From: G965212005 sp965212005
GTDB lineage: Bacteria > Pseudomonadota > Gammaproteobacteria > Porifericomitales > Porifericomitaceae
Length of the DNA: 64,000 nucleotides
Assembly: GCA_965212005.1 (NCBI GenBank)
Contig: OZ243038.1
Location: forward strand, 1,922,001-1,986,000
Direction: 5' to 3'
Part shown: positions 1 to 9,224 of the stretch, piece by piece
How the letters are laid out: every line of letters starts with the position of its first letter
Position numbering within the stretch: position 1 is the first letter of the stretch
Made by a program: the position numbers and the translations under genes
Notes under the pieces: generated by a model
What the model was told of the DNA's origin: nothing
Database searches by the model: none
The model's input: only the letters and a program-made list of their open reading frames with translations

Positions 1-608
1 CGTTGCTGATCTCGCTGCCACTGGGCACGCTGGCCGCCTTGCGTAAAGGCAGCATTTGGGATCGGGGAGCCATGTTCTTCGCCCTGCTGGGTCCGGCCGT
101 GCCGAATTTCTGGCTCGGTCCGCTGCTGTTGCTGCTGTTCTCTTACTACCTGGGATGGTTTCCGATCGGCGGTTATGGAGGAATCGGCTCCGTGGTATTG
201 CCCGCGCTGACCCTGGGGACGGCGATGGCCGCGATCCAGGCGCGCATGATCCGCAACAATCTGCTGGACGTTCTGGACCTGGACTACGTTCGGGCGGCGC
301 AGGCGCGGGGATTGCCTCGCGTGGAAGCTGCCCTGCGCCACGCGTTGGTCAATGCGCTGCTGCCGGTGGTGACGGTGTTCGGGTTGCAGGCCGGTGCGCT
401 GTTGACAGGCGCCCTGGTGACCGAGCAGATCTTTTCCTGGCCCGGTATTGGGCAGCTTACCGTGGAGGCGATTCAAAGAAGGGATTATCCGCTGATTCAA
501 GGCTGCATCCTCACTATCAGCACGATATACATCTTGGTGAACCTGTTGACCGATTTTTCCTACGTCTGGTTGGATCCGCGCATTCGCCTGGGAGAGAGAG
601 ACCAGTGA
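1..608 (+). CDS. dppB: Peptide ABC transporter permease, DppB/OppB type (5' end outside window)
   Basis: Inner-membrane permease half of a dipeptide/oligopeptide importer; the reading frame is already open at the window edge, so only about 200 C-terminal residues are seen. Several hydrophobic segments are visible, and the EAA-loop signature that contacts the ATPase is clear (YVRAAQARGLPR, followed by HALVNALLPV). The C-terminal stretch around FSWPGIGQL and RDYPLIQG is typical of the DppB class. Its stop overlaps the GTG start of the second permease, so the two are translationally coupled. The substrate cannot be read from sequence; the adjacent nagZ suggests, by inference only, muropeptide or peptide uptake. 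Confidence 0.9.
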   Translation, partial: LLISLPLGTLAALRKGSIWDRGAMFFALLGPAVPNFWLGPLLLLLFSYYLGWFPIGGYGGIGSVVLPALTLGTAMAAIQARMIRNNLLDVLDLDYVRAAQARGLPRVEAALRHALVNALLPVVTVFGLQAGALLTGALVTEQIFSWPGIGQLTVEAIQRRDYPLIQGCILTISTIYILVNLLTDFSYVWLDPRIRLGERDQ

Positions 609-1405
609 AGCGGCTCTTGATCTGGATCGGTGGCGGTTGCTGCGTGCTGGCGACGGCATCCTTTTTGCTGCCGCTTGCCGCTGTCGATATCGAACTGGAT
701 CGGATCATGCAGGGACCGGGTTGGGGAGCGTGGCTCGGTTACGACGAGTTAGGCCGCCCGATCCTGGATCGGCTGATCCTGGGCACCCGTAACTCCCTGC
801 TGATCTCGCTGACGGTAGCGGCACTGTGCTTTGTCATCGGCGTGCCGATCGGGATCCTGAGTGCCTTCCTGGGAGGAGCCTGGGATCGGGTACTGGTCTG
901 GCTGACGGACGTCTTCCTCGCCTTCCCTGGCCTGCTGCTGGCGATTGCCATTACCGGCCTGTTGGGTCCGGGCCTGCAAAACGCGATATTGGCGCTGAGC
1001 ATCACCGGATGGGTCAGCTTTGCCCGCTTGTCCAGGGCGCAAACCTTGTCTATCCGCCGGCAGGATCACGTGGTGGCGGCACATGCATTGGGCACCCCCG
1101 TGTTAGGCATCGCCTGGAAACACATCCTGCCGTTGTTAGGGGCCACATTGGGCGTGCAGTTGACCTACGAGATAGCGGGGGTGATCATTGCTGAATCCAC
1201 GTTGTCGTTCCTGGGACTCGGCGTGCAGCCGCCTACGCCTTCCCTGGGCAGCATGATCCTGGAGGGCTACCGATACATGCTGGTGGCGCCGCATATCGTG
1301 CTTGCGCCCGGATTGACCATCATGATGCTGGTGCTATCGATTAATCTGCTGGGGGATCGCCTGCGCGATCACTGGGACGTGCGAAACCGCGCGGCACAGT
1401 CATGA
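605..1405 (+). CDS. dppC: Peptide ABC transporter permease, DppC/OppC type
   Basis: Second permease of the importer, 266 aa. The GTG at 605 overlaps the upstream TGA (GTGA); an earlier frame opening at 56 is only read-through inside dppB. It opens with one membrane segment, then the conserved DELGRPILDRLILGTRNSL stretch typical of DppC, then about five more membrane segments. The C-terminal half carries the expected ESTLSFLGLGVQPP motif of this family. It ends in an ATGA overlap with nagZ, so all three genes form one operon. Which peptide is carried is unknown. Confidence 0.92.
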   Translation: MKRLLIWIGGGCCVLATASFLLPLAAVDIELDRIMQGPGWGAWLGYDELGRPILDRLILGTRNSLLISLTVAALCFVIGVPIGILSAFLGGAWDRVLVWLTDVFLAFPGLLLAIAITGLLGPGLQNAILALSITGWVSFARLSRAQTLSIRRQDHVVAAHALGTPVLGIAWKHILPLLGATLGVQLTYEIAGVIIAESTLSFLGLGVQPPTPSLGSMILEGYRYMLVAPHIVLAPGLTIMMLVLSINLLGDRLRDHWDVRNRAAQS

Positions 1406-2424
1406 AGGGCTCCATCGGTCCCCTGGTTATGGGCATAGACGGCGTCAGCCTGGGCGCGGAGGAGAAGGAACTGCTGCGCCACCCGCTGCTCGGCGGGGTG
1501 ATCCTGTTTCAGCGTAACTTCGAATCGCGCCGGCAGCTTACCGCGTTGTGCGCGCAAATCCACGCATTGCGCAGTCCCCGTCTGCTGCTGATGGCAGACC
1601 AGGAGGGCGGCCGGGTACAGCGGTTCACGACGGACTTTACTCCGCTGCCGTGCGCCCGGTCGCTGGGCCGGGCGTACGACCGGGAGGCGCGGTCGGCCCT
1701 GGAGCTGACGCAGGATCTGGCTTGGCTGCTTGCTGCCGAACTGGGCACCGCGGGACTCGACTTCAGCCTGGCGCCGGTGCTGGATCTGGACTGGGGGCGC
1801 AGCGCAGTGATTGGGGACCGTGCCCTGCATGCAGACGCGGAGGTAGTGGGGCGGCTCGGCGCCGCTTGGGTGCGTGGAGTCCGCCGGGCAGGCATGGCGG
1901 CCGTTGGCAAGCATTTTCCAGGGCATGGCTGGACCCGCAGCGACTCGCACGCTGAGTCTTGTACGGATGAGCGAGAATACTGGCGCTTGCGTCAATTCGA
2001 CTTGGTCCCATTTGAACGGGCGATCCAGGCGGGCCTGGACGCGGTTATGCTCAGTCACGTGAACTACCCGGACGTGGCCGCGCAGCCGGCGGTATACTCC
2101 CCGGTTTGGATCAAGCGTATTTTGCGTGCCGAGTTGGGGTTCCAGGGGTTGGTGTTGAGTGACGATATCTGCATGCGTGCCGCGGCACAGGTTGCCGCGC
2201 CCGCCGATCGGGCGGTGGCTTGCCTGCAGGCAGGCTGCGACTTGGTTTTAGTTTGTAGCGAGCGCGGTCCCCTGTTGCAGATTTTGCAGCATCTGCCCGC
2301 TGCCGCGGGCCGGCAGATGCCCGAGGAACGTTTACGGCGCGTGCGGTTTCACGGCTCTGTGCCGGATGCGGTGATGGTGCAGGCGCAGCAGTCGATCCGG
2401 GCGCGCCTGGCAGAGTTGGAATGA
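1402..2424 (+). CDS. nagZ: Beta-N-acetylhexosaminidase NagZ (GH3)
   Basis: Cytoplasmic glycoside hydrolase of family 3 that removes N-acetylglucosamine from anhydro-muropeptides during cell-wall recycling. At 340 aa it has the usual single-domain length. The flexible catalytic loop is intact: KHFPGHG at about 170-176 and DSH at about 181-183 supply the His-Asp acid/base, and LSDD at about 252-255 supplies the nucleophile Asp. MADQEGGRVQR near residue 65 is a further family motif. The ATG overlaps the dppC stop (ATGA), so it is cotranscribed with the permease pair, which supports a link between peptide import and murein recycling (inference). Confidence 0.95.
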   Translation: MKGSIGPLVMGIDGVSLGAEEKELLRHPLLGGVILFQRNFESRRQLTALCAQIHALRSPRLLLMADQEGGRVQRFTTDFTPLPCARSLGRAYDREARSALELTQDLAWLLAAELGTAGLDFSLAPVLDLDWGRSAVIGDRALHADAEVVGRLGAAWVRGVRRAGMAAVGKHFPGHGWTRSDSHAESCTDEREYWRLRQFDLVPFERAIQAGLDAVMLSHVNYPDVAAQPAVYSPVWIKRILRAELGFQGLVLSDDICMRAAAQVAAPADRAVACLQAGCDLVLVCSERGPLLQILQHLPAAAGRQMPEERLRRVRFHGSVPDAVMVQAQQSIRARLAELE

Positions 2425-2443
2425 AACGACGGAGTATGAGCTT

Positions 2444-3520
2444 ATGGAAGCCACGGGTTTTTCGGGATTAATCATCTGGACACTGCTGACCGGCTTGGTG
2501 GCCGCTGCTTTGATCTATGGTTGCCTTTTCCTGTTAAGACGGCTGCGCGCGATGGCGGTGCGAGAAGCTCGCTACCTGCTGGCAGCGTTTTTTTACTCTC
2601 TGTACTGGCCCGTGGTCATCGTTATTTTCCTGGCGGCGGTGTCCGTCTGTGTAGAACTGCTGGATCAGAACAGTAAGACTTCTTTAGGCGCAATTTATGC
2701 TCCCGTCTTTATCGTTGGGATAGCACTGGCTGTTGCGTTGTTTGGTAATTTGCTGATTCTCCGATGCAAGCAATCCTGGCTGCAATACTCGGAGAGGGCA
2801 CGCAACCTGGACAACCGCCTGCGTGGCGTAGTAGACGTCAGCACCAAAGCGGCGCAGGCTTTGATCATCGGTGTTGCACTGCTGATTTGCCTGCGCAGCT
2901 TCGGCATCGACGTAACCGGCATCCTGGCCGTCGGAGGCCTTGGTGGAATCATCCTGGGGCTGGCCGCCAAGGATATGCTCTCGAATCTGTTCGGCAGCAT
3001 CATCATTTACCTGGACCAGCCTTTTGCCGTTGGTGACTGGATCCTCTGCAGCAGTGAGGATATCGAAGGCGTAGTGGAGAAGATCAGTTGGCGTTCCACG
3101 CACGTTCGCACCTTCAAGAAACGGATGTTGTACGTGCCGAATTCGATCTTTGTGAGTAATACGGTGGAGAATCCTTCCCGTATGAGTCATCGTCGTATCT
3201 ACGAGCATATCGGAGTTCGCTACCAGGACGTGCACTGCACCAGCGACATCATCGAGGCAACCCGGAAGATGCTGCAGCAGCATCCCGAGATTGACTCTTC
3301 CCAGACGATTATTGTCAACCTCGATGCGTTCGCCCCATCCTCGCTGGATTTTTTTGTATACGCCTATACCCGGACTACGGATTGGGTCAGGTACCACGCG
3401 GTTAAGCAGGACGTGCTGTTGAAAATTATCCACATTATCCATAAGCATGGAGGGGATTGCGCCTACCCCACTTCCACCGTGTTTTGGCACAAAGAGGAGC
3501 CGCCGCCGGCAGTGGCGTAA
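2444..3520 (+). CDS. Small-conductance mechanosensitive channel, MscS family
   Basis: Inner-membrane channel that would open on hypo-osmotic shock. The 358-aa product has hydrophobic segments near residues 10-32, 45-70, 80-105, 130-155 and 155-178. The pore-lining helix is Gly/Ala-rich as in MscS (GGLGGIILGLAAKDM), followed by the beta-domain motif YLDQPFAVGDWI and the VPNSIF element. The start at 2444 is preceded by GGAG at 2431-2434. It lies 20 bp behind nagZ and 4 bp ahead of dapF. It is a member of the longer MscS-like group, so the specific E. coli homologue (MscS, YbdG, YnaI) is not assigned. Confidence 0.9.
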   Translation: MEATGFSGLIIWTLLTGLVAAALIYGCLFLLRRLRAMAVREARYLLAAFFYSLYWPVVIVIFLAAVSVCVELLDQNSKTSLGAIYAPVFIVGIALAVALFGNLLILRCKQSWLQYSERARNLDNRLRGVVDVSTKAAQALIIGVALLICLRSFGIDVTGILAVGGLGGIILGLAAKDMLSNLFGSIIIYLDQPFAVGDWILCSSEDIEGVVEKISWRSTHVRTFKKRMLYVPNSIFVSNTVENPSRMSHRRIYEHIGVRYQDVHCTSDIIEATRKMLQQHPEIDSSQTIIVNLDAFAPSSLDFFVYAYTRTTDWVRYHAVKQDVLLKIIHIIHKHGGDCAYPTSTVFWHKEEPPPAVA

Positions 3521-3524
3521 AGAC

Positions 3525-4358
3525 GTGCCCGTCGATTTTCACAAGATGCACTCTTTGGGGAACGATTTTGTTCTGATAGACAATCGCCACTCGCCGCGGA
3601 AGCCGGCATTGGAGCTGCGCCGCCGTCTCGCGGACCGGCGCCTGGGCATAGGCTGTGATCAACTGCTGGTGCTGGAGGAGGCCACGGATAACGAAGCCGA
3701 TGCGCACTGCCTGGTTTTCAATGCTGACGGCGGGGAGGCAGAGCAGTGCGGAAACGGCATGCGCTGTGCCGCTCTTTACCTGCAGATGCAGGCCGCCCGC
3801 CCTTTGCGTCGCGTTGTCATTTCCACCGCGGGCGGCGTCGCGAAGTTATATCCGGACGGCTCCGGATCGTTTCGTGCGCAGATGAATATTCCCAGCTTTG
3901 AACCTGCCGATATTCCCCTGCGTGTTCCCCGGCGCCAGCGCCGCTATTCAGTCCGCACGCCGGTAGGCGAACTCCACTTCATGGCCGTGTCGATCGGCAA
4001 TCCGCACGCGGTCTTGCAGGTGGAAGACAGCGCAGCAGCTCCCGTCAGCGAGGTAGGGGATTTCCTGGAGCGCAGTTCGCTGTTTCCGCTGGGCGTGAAC
4101 ACTGGATTTATGCAGGTGCTTGATGCAGATCACATTCGCTTGCGCGTGCATGAGCGCGGGGTAGGGGAAACTCGGGCCTGCGGCACTGGCGCTTGTGCAG
4201 CGGTTGCCGCGGGACGTTATAATGAGAGGCTTTCCGGCAAGGTTTCGGTTTGCATGCCAGGGGGGGAATTGCGAGTGGAGTGGGAAGGAGAAGGATGCAG
4301 CGTCTGGCTCGGCGGGCCGGCGGCGTACGTATTTGGAGGGACATGGAATCATGAGTGA
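3525..4358 (+). CDS. dapF: Diaminopimelate epimerase
   Basis: Cytoplasmic PLP-independent racemase converting LL- to meso-diaminopimelate for lysine and peptidoglycan. Both halves of the catalytic cysteine pair are present, in EQCGNGMRC (Cys about 75) and TRACGTGAC (Cys about 225). I chose the GTG at 3525 because it gives 277 aa, the usual family length, with the conserved N-terminus FHKMHSLGNDF; the frame stays open upstream inside the mscS gene, but that part is not DapF-like. It overlaps the next gene by 8 bp. dapF-DUF484-xerC is a conserved gammaproteobacterial gene order. Confidence 0.96.
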   Translation: MPVDFHKMHSLGNDFVLIDNRHSPRKPALELRRRLADRRLGIGCDQLLVLEEATDNEADAHCLVFNADGGEAEQCGNGMRCAALYLQMQAARPLRRVVISTAGGVAKLYPDGSGSFRAQMNIPSFEPADIPLRVPRRQRRYSVRTPVGELHFMAVSIGNPHAVLQVEDSAAAPVSEVGDFLERSSLFPLGVNTGFMQVLDADHIRLRVHERGVGETRACGTGACAAVAAGRYNERLSGKVSVCMPGGELRVEWEGEGCSVWLGGPAAYVFGGTWNHE

Positions 4359-5055
4359 AGGAACGGACGCGGCACGGCGGCAAGTGCCTTCCGAACAGGA
4401 GGTAATGGATTTTTTGCAGCAAAACCCGGATTTCTTCCAGCGTTTCCCGAAGGCACTGGATTTTATCTCCATTCCTCACCAGGTCGGGGATCCGATCGCG
4501 GGCACTGTTTCGTTGGTGGAGCGGCAAGTTGCTCACTTGCAGCAGGAGAAGCGCAACCTGCAGGAGCGCTTGCAGATCTTGCTGGGATTGGCCAACCAAA
4601 ACGATCAGATCATTCGCAACCTGCACCTGTTGACGGTGCAATTACTGCAAGGCAAGGATCTGGAAGAGACCTTGAACACGCTCTACGCTCGATTGCGGGA
4701 AGACTTTCAAGTCGTGCCGGCACTGCGCATTTGTGCCGGTCCAACGGCGCCCGAGCGCGAGGAATTTATCAGCCCGGAGCCAATGCTGGAGGAGTTGCTG
4801 CGCGATCAGGAAACGATATGCCGGCCGCTGGATGCGTCGAAACGAGACTTTCTGTTTGGTGCTCAAGGTGCGGACCTGGCTTCTTTTGCCGTGATTCCTC
4901 TGGGCACCGACGACGGTAGTGCGGGGCGGCGTTGGCGCGGCGTGCTGTGCCTGGGCAGTCCGGACGCGCAGCGTTTTTCCGTCGACACCGGATGCGATTT
5001 TTTGTCCAACCTGGGCGGCGTCTTGACGGCCCTGTTAACCGCCCGCCTGTCTTAA
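4351..5055 (+). CDS. DUF484 family protein (GAF-like)
   Basis: A 234-aa cytoplasmic protein of unknown biochemical role, recognised by its N-terminal motif FLQQNPDFFQRFP and by its fixed position between dapF and xerC. A predicted coiled coil (about 50-85, rich in Gln, Glu, Leu) is followed by a GAF-like domain that ends near FLSNLGGVLTALL. The ATG at 4351 is chosen because TTGGAGGG lies just upstream and it overlaps the dapF stop by 8 bp; an earlier in-frame start would lie inside dapF. No catalytic residues can be named. Confidence 0.9.
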   Translation: MSEGTDAARRQVPSEQEVMDFLQQNPDFFQRFPKALDFISIPHQVGDPIAGTVSLVERQVAHLQQEKRNLQERLQILLGLANQNDQIIRNLHLLTVQLLQGKDLEETLNTLYARLREDFQVVPALRICAGPTAPEREEFISPEPMLEELLRDQETICRPLDASKRDFLFGAQGADLASFAVIPLGTDDGSAGRRWRGVLCLGSPDAQRFSVDTGCDFLSNLGGVLTALLTARLS

Positions 5056-5064
5056 GGTGGCCTG

Positions 5065-5976
5065 ATGCAGCAGGAATCCTTACGCGAGCTCAACGACTAC
5101 CTGGGTTCCATTGTTCACTTGGCGGAAAATACCCGCAAAAGTTACGCACGGGATCTCGATCGTTTGCTGCGGTATTGCGATCGCATGCGCGTTCCGAACT
5201 GGCAGGCGCTGGACGCCAGGCAGGTCCAGAGTTTTATCGCCTGGGCCCACGGTCAGGGAACCGGCGGTCGTTCTTTGCGGCGCATGTTGTCCGCGTTGCG
5301 CTCTTTTTGCCGTTACCTGGAACAGGCGGGGACCCTGAAAGCGAGCCCGGTATGCGGGATCCGGGTTCCCAAGAGTCCCGGGCGGTTTCCCGAGTATCTG
5401 GACGTGGAGCAGGCGTCCGCCTTTGTCTCCGTGCCAGGAGCAAAGCCCATTGACCGCAGGGATCGGGCGATAGTCGAGTTGATGTATTCTTCCGGTCTGC
5501 GCCTGTCGGAAGTGGTATTCTTGGATCTCGCTCAGCTGGACTTGGAGGGTGCCACGGTATGCGTGACCGGCAAGGGCCGCAAGCAGCGTTACGTGCCGGT
5601 GGGCCGGCATGCGGTCAGCGCACTTCACGAATGGCTGCAGGTGCGTGCTCAATGGACGTTGGACCTTAAGTTGGATCTGGAACAGACGGCAGTGTTTCTG
5701 AGTCAGCGCGGTGGTCGCCTGCAGGCGCGCAGCGTGCAGCATCGTTTTCGGTGCCTGGCTCGGCGCAGCGGTATGGGCCGACGGGTACATCCGCACATGC
5801 TGCGTCATTCCTTCGCCACCCATATGCTGGAGTCCAGCGGCGAGTTGCGGGCAGTGCAGGAATTGCTGGGACACAGCGATCTCAGAACCACCCAGATTTA
5901 CACGCACCTGGATTTTCAGCACCTGGCCAAGGTGTATGATGAGGCGCATCCGCGGGCACGGAACGGAAAAAGTTAA
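5065..5976 (+). CDS. xerC: Tyrosine recombinase XerC
   Basis: Site-specific recombinase that, with XerD at dif and with FtsK, resolves chromosome dimers. At 303 aa it has the standard N-terminal SAM-like core-binding domain and C-terminal catalytic domain. All catalytic residues are visible: Arg146 (SGLRLSEV), Lys170 (TGKGRK), His244 and Arg247 (HPHMLRHSF), His270 (LLGHSDL) and nucleophile Tyr279 (TQIYTHL). It follows DUF484 by 9 bp and precedes hslV by 6 bp. The DUF484 neighbour marks it as XerC rather than XerD or an integron/phage integrase. Confidence 0.95.
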   Translation: MQQESLRELNDYLGSIVHLAENTRKSYARDLDRLLRYCDRMRVPNWQALDARQVQSFIAWAHGQGTGGRSLRRMLSALRSFCRYLEQAGTLKASPVCGIRVPKSPGRFPEYLDVEQASAFVSVPGAKPIDRRDRAIVELMYSSGLRLSEVVFLDLAQLDLEGATVCVTGKGRKQRYVPVGRHAVSALHEWLQVRAQWTLDLKLDLEQTAVFLSQRGGRLQARSVQHRFRCLARRSGMGRRVHPHMLRHSFATHMLESSGELRAVQELLGHSDLRTTQIYTHLDFQHLAKVYDEAHPRARNGKS

Positions 5977-5982
5977 AAAGCA

Positions 5983-6549
5983 ATGAACGTTGATGAAGCT
6001 GCGTCGCTTCGGGCGACCACGGTGCTCTGCGTGCGCCGTAAAAACCAGGTGGCACTGGGTGGAGATGGACAGGTGACGCTGGGCGAGATGGTCCTCAAAG
6101 GCAATGCCCGCAAGATCCGGCTGCTGCGCGATGGTTCGGTATTGGCGGGATTTGCCGGTGGTGTGGCGGAGGCGCTGACCTTGTTTGAGCTGTTTGAAGG
6201 CAAGCTGGAGATGCACCAGGGCCAGTTGCTGCGTGCGGCGGTGGAGTTGGCGAAGGAATGGCGCACCAGTAAGATGTTGCGTCACCTGGAAGCGATGCTG
6301 TGCGTGGCGGACGCCCAGCACTCGCTGATCATTTCCGGAAAAGGCGACGTCATTGAGCCGGAGCGGGACGTGATGTCGATCGGGTCCGGCAGCGGTTACG
6401 CGGCGGCGGCGGCCCGGGCCCTGCTGGAGAATACCCGGCAGTCCTGCCGGCAGGTGGTGGAGAAAGCGCTGAGTATCTCTGCGGATTTATGCATCTACAC
6501 CAACCACGACGTCTGCATTGAGGAACTGGGGGAGCGGAAGCCGGGATGA
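5983..6549 (+). CDS. hslV: ATP-dependent protease proteolytic subunit HslV
   Basis: Threonine protease of the HslVU (ClpQY) complex in the cytoplasm. The 188-aa protein has an 11-residue N-terminal stretch before the expected mature N-terminus TTVLCVRR, so the catalytic Thr would be exposed only after processing; other gammaproteobacterial HslV proteins also carry such short propeptides. Family signatures GDGQVTLG, KGNARKIR, FAGGVAEALTLFE and CIYTNH are present. Its stop overlaps the hslU start (ATGA), the normal operon arrangement. Confidence 0.97.
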   Translation: MNVDEAASLRATTVLCVRRKNQVALGGDGQVTLGEMVLKGNARKIRLLRDGSVLAGFAGGVAEALTLFELFEGKLEMHQGQLLRAAVELAKEWRTSKMLRHLEAMLCVADAQHSLIISGKGDVIEPERDVMSIGSGSGYAAAAARALLENTRQSCRQVVEKALSISADLCIYTNHDVCIEELGERKPG

Positions 6550-7871
6550 AGGATCTGACTCCACAGATGATCGTTGCCGAGTTGGACAAGTTCATTATCG
6601 GTCAGGACCAGGCGAAGCGCTCCGTTGCTATCGCGTTGCGAAATCGCTGGCGCAGGCAGCAGGTGGATGAGAACCTGCGCCAGGAAATCACGCCCAAAAA
6701 TATCCTGATGATCGGGCCTACCGGGGTCGGGAAAACCGAAATTTCGCGGCGCCTGTCCAAGTTAGTGGATGCGCCGTTCATCAAGGTGGAAGCGACCAAG
6801 TTTACCGAAGTCGGCTACGTGGGCCGCGACGTGGAATCCATCATCCGAGACCTGATGGAAACCTCAATGAAAATGGTCAGGGAGAGAGCCCTGCAGCAGG
6901 TCCGGGACGCCGCCGAGTTGATAGCGGAGGATCGGGTGCTGGACGCCATGTTGCCCGGTTCGGAGGCCGGACAGGACCGGGAAACGGGCAAGACTACCCG
7001 CGAGAAGTTCCGCCGGATGCTGCGTGCCGGCAATCTGGATCACCGCGATATCGAAGTAGAGTTGGACGTGCCTTCGGTAAGCATGGAGATTATGACGCCG
7101 CCGGGCATGGAAGGGATGGTTGGAAAATTGCAAAGCATGTTTGATCGCATCGCTAATACCCGCCCCAAGAAGATGAAGATCAAGGTCGCGGAAGCGTTAC
7201 AGCGGATCACCGAGGAAGAGAGCAACAAGCTGGTAAATGACGGCAAAATCAAGGATGAGGCAGTGGAAAACGTGGAGCAGAACGGCCTGGTGTTCATTGA
7301 CGAGTTTGACAAGATCGCCTCCCGTGGTGACGCCCGTCATGGCCCAGACGTCTCCCAGGAAGGCGTGCAGCGCGACCTGTTGCCATTGGTGGAAGGATGT
7401 ACCGTCTCCACGCGTTACGGTATGGTGAACACCGATCATATTCTCTTTATTGGTTCCGGTGCTTTTCATTTCGTCAAGCCTTCCGACTTGATACCGGAAA
7501 TGCAGGGCCGGTTTCCGATCCGCGTTGAGTTAAAGCCTTTGTCGGCTGCTGACTTCGAGCGCATTTTAACTGAACCGAATGCGTCCCTGACCCGGCAATA
7601 CCGGGCATTGTTGGATACGGAACGGATCGATCTGGTTTTTGCCGATAACGGGATCAGGCGCCTGGCGGAGCTTTCCTGGCAAGTGAACGAGCGCACGGAA
7701 AATATAGGCGCCAGGCGGCTGCACACGGTGATGGAGCGCTTGCTGGAAGAGCTCTCTTTTAGCGCCGGTAATTGCAAGAAGAAAAAGACCGTCCGGATCG
7801 ATGAAAGCTACGTAAACAAACATCTGGGAGACCTGGTGGATGACGTCGATCTTAGCCGGTATATTCTCTAG
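6546..7871 (+). CDS. hslU: HslVU ATPase subunit HslU (ClpY)
   Basis: AAA+ unfoldase that feeds substrates to HslV. The 441-aa protein shows Walker A GPTGVGKT (57-64), the pore motif GYVGRD, an inserted I domain (about 110-240), Walker B LVFIDEFDKIA (about 250-260), sensor regions, and the C-terminal hydrophobic tail SRYIL that docks on HslV. It is coupled to hslV by a 4-bp overlap. No heat-shock promoter is evident immediately upstream of hslV; the pair may be read from the upstream operon. Confidence 0.98.
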   Translation: MKDLTPQMIVAELDKFIIGQDQAKRSVAIALRNRWRRQQVDENLRQEITPKNILMIGPTGVGKTEISRRLSKLVDAPFIKVEATKFTEVGYVGRDVESIIRDLMETSMKMVRERALQQVRDAAELIAEDRVLDAMLPGSEAGQDRETGKTTREKFRRMLRAGNLDHRDIEVELDVPSVSMEIMTPPGMEGMVGKLQSMFDRIANTRPKKMKIKVAEALQRITEEESNKLVNDGKIKDEAVENVEQNGLVFIDEFDKIASRGDARHGPDVSQEGVQRDLLPLVEGCTVSTRYGMVNTDHILFIGSGAFHFVKPSDLIPEMQGRFPIRVELKPLSAADFERILTEPNASLTRQYRALLDTERIDLVFADNGIRRLAELSWQVNERTENIGARRLHTVMERLLEELSFSAGNCKKKKTVRIDESYVNKHLGDLVDDVDLSRYIL

Positions 7872-8106
7872 CTCGCGGCAGGTTGCGGGCGTGCGTTGAA
7901 AGTCCCGTGCGTAACCAGCGAGCGATCCCCTGTAGGTGTTTCCACTTTCGCGCGGCGGTCGTGGCGCTTGCTCCCCGATCCTTTGGCCCGCAACCGGCGC
8001 CGGGAGCCTTTGATCGCTCGTCGCCGGCAAAATCCACCGCGTCCCGGTGCTGTTTAGCGGGAGCCGCGGATTAACCGCCGGCTGAAACGCACGGAGCGGC
8101 GGTAAC

Positions 8107-8454
8107 GTGGACGTGCCGCTTCCGCTTAACGTTGTTCTCGACAGTGGAAAAAAGCTTTTGCACCTGGATTACCCCGGCGAGCAGCGCTTCAGTATTCCCA
8201 GCCTGCTTTTGCGCGCGTTCTCTCCTTCCGCGGAGATGAAAGTCGCGGGTGCCGATACCAGGCTCGTGCAGGCGCTGAACGCGGACGTCGGCATCGAGTC
8301 CATTGAGACCGTGGGTAATTACGCGCTTCGACTGATATTTGACGATGGACACAATACCGGCCTGTATACCTGGGAATACCTGTACGAGTTAGGCACTCAC
8401 TTGGATCAGTACCAGGCGAAGTTACGAGACAGCCGGCGGCCTCGGGACTGCTGA
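8107..8454 (+). CDS. DUF971 / gamma-butyrobetaine hydroxylase-like N-terminal domain protein
   Basis: A 115-aa single-domain protein related to the N-terminal domain of gamma-butyrobetaine hydroxylase, recognised by the ending LIFDDGHNTGLYTWEYLYELG. The function is unknown; in many gammaproteobacteria it sits next to hslVU, as here. The start is GTG at 8107 with GGAG about 10 bp upstream. The 235 bp between hslU and this gene contain no gene, but carry a separated inverted repeat of GCGAGCGATC near 7918 and 8010. Confidence 0.85.
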   Translation: MDVPLPLNVVLDSGKKLLHLDYPGEQRFSIPSLLLRAFSPSAEMKVAGADTRLVQALNADVGIESIETVGNYALRLIFDDGHNTGLYTWEYLYELGTHLDQYQAKLRDSRRPRDC

Positions 8455-8480
8455 AGCAGCCATCCGCCAGAGGAAGCAAA

Positions 8481-9224
8481 GTGCCATTGCTGGTTGACCA
8501 CGGTTACAGCAAGCTCCCTGCCGGAGAAAAACGATCGCGCGTGGATCAGGTATTCTCCTCGGTGTCGGGTCGCTATGACCTGATGAATGACCTGATGTCT
8601 GCAGGCCTGCACCGGTTATGGAAACGTTTTGCCGTGCACTTGGCGTGCCTGCACTCCGGAGAGATTGTCCTGGACGCCGCCGCGGGTACTGGCGACCTGT
8701 CTCTCCTGTGTGAGCGGCGCGTCGGTCGCGCCGGGCAGATCGTATTGCTGGATCGAAACCGGGAAATGATCAATTTGGCCCGGGACCGCCTGATCGACCG
8801 CGGCCTGGTGCGTCGCGTTCGCTACGTGCAAGGGAGCGTGGAGCAGTTGCCGTTCCCGGATGAATGCTTCGATTGCATTCTTATCGCTTTCGGCTTGCGC
8901 AACGTGGCGGACAAAGAAGCCGCGCTTCGGAGCATGTATCACAAGACTCGTCCGGGCGGTCGCTTGCTGGTACTGGAATTTTCCCGCCCCGTGTTTGAAT
9001 GGTCTCATGCTCTGTACCGGCGTTATTGTCTCAATTACCTGCCCTGGCTGGGGCAGTGCGTTGCGGGAGACGCCGACAGCTACCGCTACCTGGGAGAGTC
9101 GATCATGGTGCAGCCGGGGCAAGCCGAAGTCAGCGAGTGGCTGCGTCATGCCGGCTACGACGAAGTCGAGTGCTACAACTTGTCGGGCGGCATCGTGGCC
9201 CTGCATCGCGGATACAGGCTGTGA
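8481..9224 (+). CDS. ubiE: Ubiquinone/menaquinone C-methyltransferase UbiE
   Basis: SAM-dependent C-methyltransferase acting on the benzoquinol (UbiE) in ubiquinone synthesis. The 247-aa protein has the N-terminal VFSSVSGRYDLMNDLMS signature, SAM motif I LDAAAGTGDLSL, and the motif FGLRNVADKEAALRSM with LLVLEFSRP. It starts with GTG at 8481 behind AGAGGA (8469-8474). It overlaps ubiJ by 4 bp (GTGA). ubiE-ubiJ-ubiB is a conserved unit. Confidence 0.96.
   Translation: MPLLVDHGYSKLPAGEKRSRVDQVFSSVSGRYDLMNDLMSAGLHRLWKRFAVHLACLHSGEIVLDAAAGTGDLSLLCERRVGRAGQIVLLDRNREMINLARDRLIDRGLVRRVRYVQGSVEQLPFPDECFDCILIAFGLRNVADKEAALRSMYHKTRPGGRLLVLEFSRPVFEWSHALYRRYCLNYLPWLGQCVAGDADSYRYLGESIMVQPGQAEVSEWLRHAGYDEVECYNLSGGIVALHRGYRL

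Noticed and set aside
5080..6321. 413-codon open frame on the - strand across xerC and hslV
   Set aside because: Antisense to two genes with intact catalytic motifs; the high GC of the core leaves such frames open by chance.
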